Shown here one piece after another: positions 14,116-18,612 of a stretch of DNA of 18,612 nucleotides. Each line of letters opens with the position of its first letter. Position 1 is the first letter of the stretch. Source of the stretch: UBA10906 sp049296695 (GTDB lineage: Bacteria; Pseudomonadota; Gammaproteobacteria; Methylococcales; Methylomonadaceae). The notes beneath the pieces are model-generated. The model made no database searches and was not told the origin of the DNA. It was given only the letters and a program-made list of their open reading frames with translations. The position numbers were made by a program, and so were the translations under genes. The DNA is taken from the NCBI GenBank assembly GCA_049296695.1, contig JBAQSX010000150.1, forward strand, positions 1-18,612. Reading direction: 5' to 3'.

Positions 14116-14448
14116 ATGACCAATCCTATTATTTTTACAGACAGTGCCGCCGCAAAAGTAGGCGAATTGATTGCTGAAGAAGGCAACGATAATTTAAAAC
14201 TACGCGTTTATGTCTCAGGCGGCGGTTGTTCTGGCTTTCAGTATGGCTTTACCTTTGACGAGGAAGTCAACGAAGACGATACTCAAGTGGAAAAAAGCGG
14301 TGTGACGGTGTTAATTGATGCCATGAGCATTCAGTATTTAACAGGCGCGGAAATCGATTACAAAGAAGATTTATCAGGCGCGCAATTTGTGATTCGTAAT
14401 CCTAACGCAACGACGACTTGTGGTTGCGGTTCTTCATTTTCTGCATAA
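14116..14448 (+). CDS. erpA: Iron-sulfur cluster insertion protein ErpA
   Basis: This A-type carrier delivers [2Fe-2S] or [4Fe-4S] clusters to target enzymes such as those of isoprenoid synthesis and respiration. The 110 residues are full length. The three cluster cysteines are Cys38 (GGGCSGFQYGF), Cys102 and Cys104 (TCGCGSSFS). The segment FTFDEEVNEDDTQVEKSGV with IDAMSIQYLTGAEIDY is typical of ErpA rather than IscA or SufA. AAGAGG 6 bases before the ATG and a good promoter upstream support a single-gene unit. A three-hairpin repeat follows the gene and may end its transcript. IscA-like alternatives are less likely. Confidence 0.93.
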   Translation: MTNPIIFTDSAAAKVGELIAEEGNDNLKLRVYVSGGGCSGFQYGFTFDEEVNEDDTQVEKSGVTVLIDAMSIQYLTGAEIDYKEDLSGAQFVIRNPNATTTCGCGSSFSA

Positions 14449-14457
14449 AATCTTAAT

Positions 14458-14523
14458 GTAGAGACGTTGCACCGCAACGTCTTTGCACTTCAAAGAGCAG
14501 ACGTTGCCGTGCAACGTCTCTAC
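14458..14523. repeat. Composite palindrome with three hairpins, GTAG...CTAC ends
   Basis: The outer arms GTAGAGACGTTGCAC (14458-14472) and GTGCAACGTCTCTAC (14509-14523) are perfect complements. Within it, AGACGTTGC/GCAACGTCT (14462-14482), CTTTG/CAAAG (14481-14495) and AGACGTTGC/GCAACGTCT (14499-14519) form three successive hairpins. So it can be one long cruciform or a clover-like row. It sits after the erpA stop and may act as terminator. Two head-to-head copies of one short palindrome would produce this shape. A decayed relative lies at 4418-4443. Confidence 0.75.
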
Positions 14524-14547
14524 CCTTTCAATTCCCCCGCAAGTCAT

Positions 14548-14595
14548 AAAAAACGCACCGACCCTTTAGGGCGATCCGTTTAAGGAGCGTTTTTT
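14548..14595 (+). promoter_or_regulatory. Hairpin overlapping the tpm ribosome binding site
   Basis: AAAAAACGC (14548-14556) pairs with GCGTTTTTT (14587-14595), closing one base before the tpm ATG at 14597. A second small stem, CCCT/AGGG (14562-14571), lies within. The ribosome binding site AAGGAG is at 14582-14587, so its last base is in the outer stem. If formed, the stem would hinder initiation, and its terminal Us could also act as a terminator. Attenuation, a small riboswitch or thermosensing are possible; I cannot match it to a known riboswitch class. Confidence 0.5.
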
Positions 14596-14596
14596 G

Positions 14597-15244
14597 ATGT
14601 CCGCTTTATCCATTATCAATAGTCGTGACAATCCACTGTGGCTACAATGCTGGCGCGATAAACACACTGATTTTCATCAACTTCAAGTCAATTCTTTGCT
14701 GACACGTTTTTGGTCTAGTTTGAATTTAACAGTTGGCAGTCGGGTGTTTGTGCCGTTGTGTGGCAAAAGTTTAGATATGCTCTGGCTGGCAGGGCAAGGA
14801 CATCGGGTGATTGGCGTAGAACTCAGTCCCGTCGCGGTTCGGGCTTTTTTTCGTGAAAATCAGCTCAAAGCCACTTGCCGCAAGCAAGGCAAGTTTACGT
14901 TGTGGCAACATGGGTGCATTAGTATTTTATGCGGCGATTATTTCGCGCTGAATAGAAGTGATTTAGGGGCGTTTGATACGGTTTATGACAGAGCCGCTTT
15001 AACAGCTTTGCCCGAAGATATGCGTTTGCTTTATGTACAGCATTTAAAAACCCTTGTCGATATATCCGCGCAAGTGTTTTTATTAACGACTGAAGATAGT
15101 GCGGATACGGGTGTCGATACTGAAATTAATTTGTTATATGCTGCAAATTATCAAATTGAATTAGCGCATGTTGAATCGTTTATTGATAGTGATTCTTTAG
15201 AATGCAGTGATTATAAATTATATCGATTAACTCAGAGGGATTAA
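14597..15244 (+). CDS. tpm: Thiopurine S-methyltransferase family protein
   Basis: This is a cytosolic SAM-dependent methyltransferase of 215 residues, the usual bacterial TPMT length. Bacterial members methylate thiopurines and, in some cases, selenium or tellurium compounds. The family start is clear in DNPLWLQCWRDKHTDFHQ. Motif I is VFVPLCGKSLDMLWLAGQGH (50-69), followed by VIGVELSPVAVRAFF. The later YDRAALTALP (130-139) and ILCGDYFAL (110-118) are also typical. I chose the ATG at 14597 because AAGGAG lies 9 bases before it; a TTG one codon earlier is less likely. Its leader contains a stem touching the ribosome binding site. It converges on the KGGVGR ATPase gene. The natural substrate in this organism is unknown. 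Confidence 0.9.
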   Translation: MSALSIINSRDNPLWLQCWRDKHTDFHQLQVNSLLTRFWSSLNLTVGSRVFVPLCGKSLDMLWLAGQGHRVIGVELSPVAVRAFFRENQLKATCRKQGKFTLWQHGCISILCGDYFALNRSDLGAFDTVYDRAALTALPEDMRLLYVQHLKTLVDISAQVFLLTTEDSADTGVDTEINLLYAANYQIELAHVESFIDSDSLECSDYKLYRLTQRD

Positions 15245-15296
15245 TTAGGGGGGAATATTTTAGTTTTGTTAGTTCTTATTAGAAATGCTAAAAATA

Positions 15297-15338
15297 GATT
15301 AATAGGAGTCTAAAACTAACTTTGGACTCCTATTAATC
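15297..15338. terminator. Hairpin between convergent tpm and KGGVGR genes
   Basis: GATTAATAGGAGTC (15297-15310) pairs perfectly with 15325-15338, and the stem can continue inwards for three A-T pairs. On the minus strand, after the ATPase gene, it is followed by TATTTTTAG, giving a rho-independent terminator for that operon. On the plus strand no T-run follows. The TAGGAGT/ACTCCTA arms are shared with the palindrome at 6303-6334. Confidence 0.75.
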
Positions 15339-15366
15339 ATTCCGTTTGTAGAACTATCAAAATCTA

Positions 15367-17982
15367 TTATTTGCGCTCCCCCATTTTTCTTTTAATCCCA
15401 AAACCATCTAAATAAAGTTTAGCAATTGCGTAATCATAGCGTGGGTTATTTGTTCTTTCTTCTAGTAAACCAATATCTTTTAAGCGTTTAACAAAAGCTT
15501 CAAAGGGTAATTGTGATTGTATGGTTTGTTGCCAAAGTTCTTTTAACTCTTCTTTTTTAAACAGGGATTTAAGATCGCTAATTTTATTAAAAAATTCGGA
15601 CAAATCAGAATATTCATTTTTAATATCATTACAACGTTTTATAGAAGCAGCAGCTAGTCCATCAGTTAAAGAATTCCAACGTAATAAATGGTCGATTGGA
15701 GCATTTTTGCCTTGGTTTTGTTTCAATTCAACTTCTTTAGCTTTATTTAATAAAATAGTTAATGAACGTGGATAAGTATTTCCACTTGAATCCGTTAAAC
15801 GTGAATAAACCCATTGAGCAACATACGCATTCTTACTTTTTTGCCGTAATCCCCATAGTGGAGATAAAGCTTGACGCAAGGTTTCTTCATCACTTTCATC
15901 TAATTGATTGTCCGCTAATGGTAAAATACGCTGAGTAAAAGTTTTAAATTTTTCTGAACCTCCAATAGTTAGGCGATAAGCTAATCTGAAAAAATCTTCT
16001 TTATCCCATTTTAAATGTATTGTTCTTTGCTCACCAAAATGACTTTTATTAGTAAAAACCAAATTACTCCAAATATCCTCGCGTAAAAAAACTTTAAAGC
16101 GAATTTGATACAGATTTTGATTATTGGTATCGTAAATTAAACGCATCAATCCGCCTAAAGATTCCTGTTGCCAAGATGTATTTTCTCTAATATCTTGATC
16201 TAAATCATCGTAGAGCAACCATAGTTTTTGATTTTTTTCTTTCAAATAACTATTTAATTTAGTTATCGCATCACGGCAGTAGCCATTAAGTTTTGTATCT
16301 GCTGCAAACTCTAATAACTTAGTTGTATGTTTAGACTGCCATTCTTGATTATCATCAAGATTAAAGTTGTAGCTTAACTTTGAAAGCAAAGAACTTAACT
16401 TTGCTTTTCTAATAATGTCATTAAATTCGGGATACGATTGATAAAGTCTAATAACAGCATAAGCTCGCCATAGAGATAACCAATCAGTGTTATCTGCCAT
16501 TTGTTTTTGAATATCTGAAAAAACATCTACACTAGGTCTAAATATATTGCTAACGCCATGTCCAGAAATAATTTCGATATTATTCAAGCGACCACTAGAA
16601 CGTTTTTCAGCAATTTCTCTATATTTGGTAAATAATTTATAAAGAGCTGATTTTCCTGTTCCTTTACGTCCTCTAATTACCCAAACAGAATCTTCTAAAA
16701 AACGATTAAAATCGGCAGTTTTTTGAAAAATAGTATTAAAATCAAATTCAGTATCTAAAATACTTTCAGCACTTGGTTCAGGAAAATTTAAAGATTTAAT
16801 AAGTCCTAAACGGTCAGATTCAGCTAATATAGCCGCTGTTTCTTCAATACCGCTGATTTCTAGTAGTTGATTAGCCAATGGCGCGTAATAAGGTAAAGCA
16901 GGTTCTACGGGGAATTGATTGCTAACTGCAATATTAAGATCATAGTAGATTGAAATCGGCTCTTCATCCTCAATTAAATTTAAGAATGGTTTTATTTTTT
17001 TTACTAAGAAATCACCAGCTTCACCAACAGGAATAGGCGATAAAACTAATTTAGCTTTAACCCCCGCTAATTCTTTTAATAAATCTCTTATAAAACGAAC
17101 ACCTTCTGCATTTTGTTGACTAGGGTATAAAACAACAAAAGCTTCCTCAGCGAGTCGCAATAAAGATAATCCTCCCCATTCATTAAGTCCTGTTCGTGCA
17201 TCAATCAGCATAATATCGGGTTGATATTGATTCCAAAGCTCATTTTCAAATTGATACCACGGGTCAGATATTTCAGAAAATAAATGCGTAGTAGATAAAA
17301 TAGATAAACGTTGAATATAACGTTGTCCTATTTTGCCAGCAGGGACAATAAATAAATCACGGCGTGATTGATTATCTTTAACGCTATAAATAATATTGGT
17401 TAATTCAATTTGTGGTTGATGATTCTCATCAAAAAAACAGGTTTGGCGTTCCCATAAATAATCAATCAAACCTTCTTCAACAGGTTTATCAGTAGGTGGT
17501 AATAAAGATTGTAAACCGGGGGCTTCGACATCCATATCAACCAAAACAACCCGTTTACCTTGCCTTGTTAATTGAAAAGCAGTTTGAATTAATGCGGTTG
17601 TGCGTCCAACCCCGCCTTTATAAGAATAAAAAACAACCCGTTTAATAGGTGGGTGTTTAATTTTTTTAGGTAATGAGGTTTTACCTGACGATAGCATTGC
17701 AACAGCATCTTGCCATGATAAAGGCAATCTTTCTTCGTCTGAGCGAATGATTATATTTTCATCAGATGCTTCTTTCGGTGTATAAAGTTCCAAAATACCA
17801 GGAGTCAATTCAACTTTTGTAATTAACGGTTCAACTGTTTCTAAACGTTCTTTGCGCGTTTTGTTTTCAAATTGAGAAGAGATGATTGTTAATAAAACAA
17901 ATCCTCCTGCTCCAATATTTAATTCAAATTGTTTAGGAAAACTCTTGTTTAAATCCTTTCTTAACTGTGTTGGAGCATTCAT
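15367..17982 (-). CDS. KGGVGR-variant ParA-like ATPase fused to Sll1717-like P-loop NTPase
   Basis: This 871-residue protein has two NTPase units. Residues 1-112 are an unassigned alpha/beta domain. At 116-380 is a ParA/MinD-like domain: SYKGGVGRTT (120-129, Arg127 where ParA has Lys), VDMDVEAPG (148-156) and LIDARTGLNEWGG (259-271). A second P-loop at 438-445 (GRKGTGKS), an acidic Walker B-like LLYDDLDQDI (589-598) and RFKVFLREDIW (628-638) recall Sll1717-family ATPases. The C-terminus (about 815-868) looks like a winged helix. There are no membrane segments or known effector motifs, so it is more likely sensor or switch than effector. Its start overlaps the HEPN-like gene by ATGA. KGGVGR proteins recur in predicted conflict systems; plasmid partitioning is unlikely, as no ParB or parS is seen. 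Confidence 0.75.
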   Translation of the reverse strand: MNAPTQLRKDLNKSFPKQFELNIGAGGFVLLTIISSQFENKTRKERLETVEPLITKVELTPGILELYTPKEASDENIIIRSDEERLPLSWQDAVAMLSSGKTSLPKKIKHPPIKRVVFYSYKGGVGRTTALIQTAFQLTRQGKRVVLVDMDVEAPGLQSLLPPTDKPVEEGLIDYLWERQTCFFDENHQPQIELTNIIYSVKDNQSRRDLFIVPAGKIGQRYIQRLSILSTTHLFSEISDPWYQFENELWNQYQPDIMLIDARTGLNEWGGLSLLRLAEEAFVVLYPSQQNAEGVRFIRDLLKELAGVKAKLVLSPIPVGEAGDFLVKKIKPFLNLIEDEEPISIYYDLNIAVSNQFPVEPALPYYAPLANQLLEISGIEETAAILAESDRLGLIKSLNFPEPSAESILDTEFDFNTIFQKTADFNRFLEDSVWVIRGRKGTGKSALYKLFTKYREIAEKRSSGRLNNIEIISGHGVSNIFRPSVDVFSDIQKQMADNTDWLSLWRAYAVIRLYQSYPEFNDIIRKAKLSSLLSKLSYNFNLDDNQEWQSKHTTKLLEFAADTKLNGYCRDAITKLNSYLKEKNQKLWLLYDDLDQDIRENTSWQQESLGGLMRLIYDTNNQNLYQIRFKVFLREDIWSNLVFTNKSHFGEQRTIHLKWDKEDFFRLAYRLTIGGSEKFKTFTQRILPLADNQLDESDEETLRQALSPLWGLRQKSKNAYVAQWVYSRLTDSSGNTYPRSLTILLNKAKEVELKQNQGKNAPIDHLLRWNSLTDGLAAASIKRCNDIKNEYSDLSEFFNKISDLKSLFKKEELKELWQQTIQSQLPFEAFVKRLKDIGLLEERTNNPRYDYAIAKLYLDGFGIKRKMGERK

Positions 17983-18431
17983 AGAATTATCCTGTTATTT
18001 TGTTGCAACCATTGGTTAATATAATTAAAACTATCTTGCCAAGTAGATATAGATTGTTGTGTATCAGGAATATAACGCAGACTGATATAATCAGGGTTTG
18101 ATAAACCAAGTGGGCGTTTAATAATTGCAAGATGTGTTAAAAACTGTCCATCTGCTAGAGCAGCATTATATAAATCTGGCATACTTTCAATTGCTAGTTT
18201 TAAGTCATGAGATGGATTATTGATAGGTTTATCAAACCATAAATCAGTAACTCGTTGGCTTCGATGTTTCCAATCCGTGATTCTATGGTAAACAAGCAAC
18301 ATGGCTTTTAACCGACACTCAATTGCTATGCCGCCTAAATGAAAAATAGCAACCGCATAATTTTGATTTCTAGGTATCGCTGAAATATCATTTTTTCGTG
18401 CTAAATAAGCACCTGCAAAGTCTTCTGCCAT
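17979..18431 (-). CDS. HEPN-like helical protein, partner of the KGGVGR NTPase
   Basis: This is a 150-residue all-helical protein. The core IFHLGGIAIECRLKAMLLVYH (30-49) has the Glu-Cys-x-Leu-Lys pattern of HEPN proteins, followed by SHDLKLAIE (74-82) and the C-terminal YISLRY (115-120), all usual in that superfamily. An R-x5-H element (Arg50 to His56) fits the R-x4-6-H catalytic pattern of HEPN RNases, but its position just after the first long helix is not the standard one, so activity is unproven. The gene is first in the operon and ends in ATGA shared with the NTPase start. There is no ribosome binding site, and a TATTAT box ends five bases before the start codon, suggesting a leaderless mRNA. 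It could be an RNase effector, a non-catalytic adaptor, or an antitoxin-like partner. Confidence 0.6.
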   Translation of the reverse strand: MAEDFAGAYLARKNDISAIPRNQNYAVAIFHLGGIAIECRLKAMLLVYHRITDWKHRSQRVTDLWFDKPINNPSHDLKLAIESMPDLYNAALADGQFLTHLAIIKRPLGLSNPDYISLRYIPDTQQSISTWQDSFNYINQWLQQNNRIIL

Positions 18432-18435
18432 AGAT

Positions 18436-18465
18436 ATAATATGTTTATAAAGTTATAAGAATCAA
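18436..18465 (-). promoter_or_regulatory. Possible promoter giving a leaderless HEPN transcript
   Basis: On the minus strand TTGATT (18465-18460) and TATTAT (18441-18436) are 18 bases apart. Transcription would start at or next to the ATG at 18431, which fits the lack of a ribosome binding site. AT-rich sequence makes chance matches likely. The remaining 150 bases to the window edge hold no gene that I can support. Confidence 0.3.
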
Positions 18466-18612
18466 CTGTGATTATTATTATCAGTCTGCTATAAAAAACG
18501 TATTTAAACATACGCAATTATTAATTCGCTCTCTGTTGATAAGCGATGAGGCTTGCAACTAGAGTCCTGATTGAGCAGTTTCAATCGGTGGCATTCAGTC
18601 CGCTTTAGCAAG

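Noticed and set aside
15521..15775. 84-codon plus-strand open frame
   Set aside because: It is antisense to the C-terminal region of the KGGVGR ATPase.
15367..17982. ParA-type plasmid partition or integrated plasmid
   Set aside because: No ParB, parS-like repeats, replication or mobility genes are visible, and the KGGVGR variant with a second NTPase is unlike partition ATPases.
18504..18611. 35-codon minus-strand open frame entering from the right edge
   Set aside because: It is short and lacks recognisable similarity. It could be the end of a gene outside the window, but nothing supports it.
18565..18612. GTTTCAATC near the right edge, like the end of some CRISPR repeats
   Set aside because: Only one copy is visible and no repeat-spacer pattern can be seen before the window ends.

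Overview
This is an AT-rich window from a Gammaproteobacterium. The erpA, ppa and tpm-type proteins, the DegP/MucD-type protease and the cd1 cytochrome all fit that class. The AT-richness and the many long intergenic palindromes with GTAG...CTAC ends resemble Thiotrichales/Beggiatoa-like sulfur oxidisers, but that placement is inference. No mobility gene, tRNA, rRNA or clear CRISPR array is visible.

Layout. 1-1902: a minus-strand unit with a small exported protein and a TolC/CzcC-type outer-membrane channel, behind a good -10 box. 2167-4106: a stand-alone CZB zinc-sensor protein (+) converges on a DegP-type periplasmic protease (-) across a hairpin. 4464-9250: a minus-strand accessory block with a membrane NACHT NTPase, then an OLD-like AAA ATPase translationally coupled to a DUF3226 TOPRIM protein. 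9338-11199: a coupled pair encoding a cytochrome cd1-like protein and a small cytochrome c. 11487-12903: a glutathione S-transferase and inorganic pyrophosphatase, both minus. 12952-15244: a plus-strand housekeeping run of DUF2797, a DksA-type zinc finger, ErpA and a thiopurine methyltransferase. 15367-18431: a second minus-strand accessory block, a HEPN-like protein overlapping by ATGA with an 871-residue protein that joins a KGGVGR-type ParA-like ATPase to a second, Sll1717-like P-loop NTPase and a winged-helix-like tail.

The two accessory blocks are the interesting part. Both consist of signalling NTPases paired with possible effectors: NACHT with membrane segments, OLD ATPase with TOPRIM, and tandem NTPase with HEPN. 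This architecture is typical of bacterial conflict and anti-phage systems. The HEPN plus KGGVGR/Sll1717-like operon does not match any named system I can recall and is the best candidate for an undescribed one. No activity can be read from sequence alone.

Intergenic space is dominated by at least nine palindromes of several families. Some double as terminators. Several share GTAG/CTAC ends like REP elements, and there is one 151-bp element with terminal inverted repeats. A hairpin that ends at the tpm start codon and touches its ribosome binding site may be regulatory.
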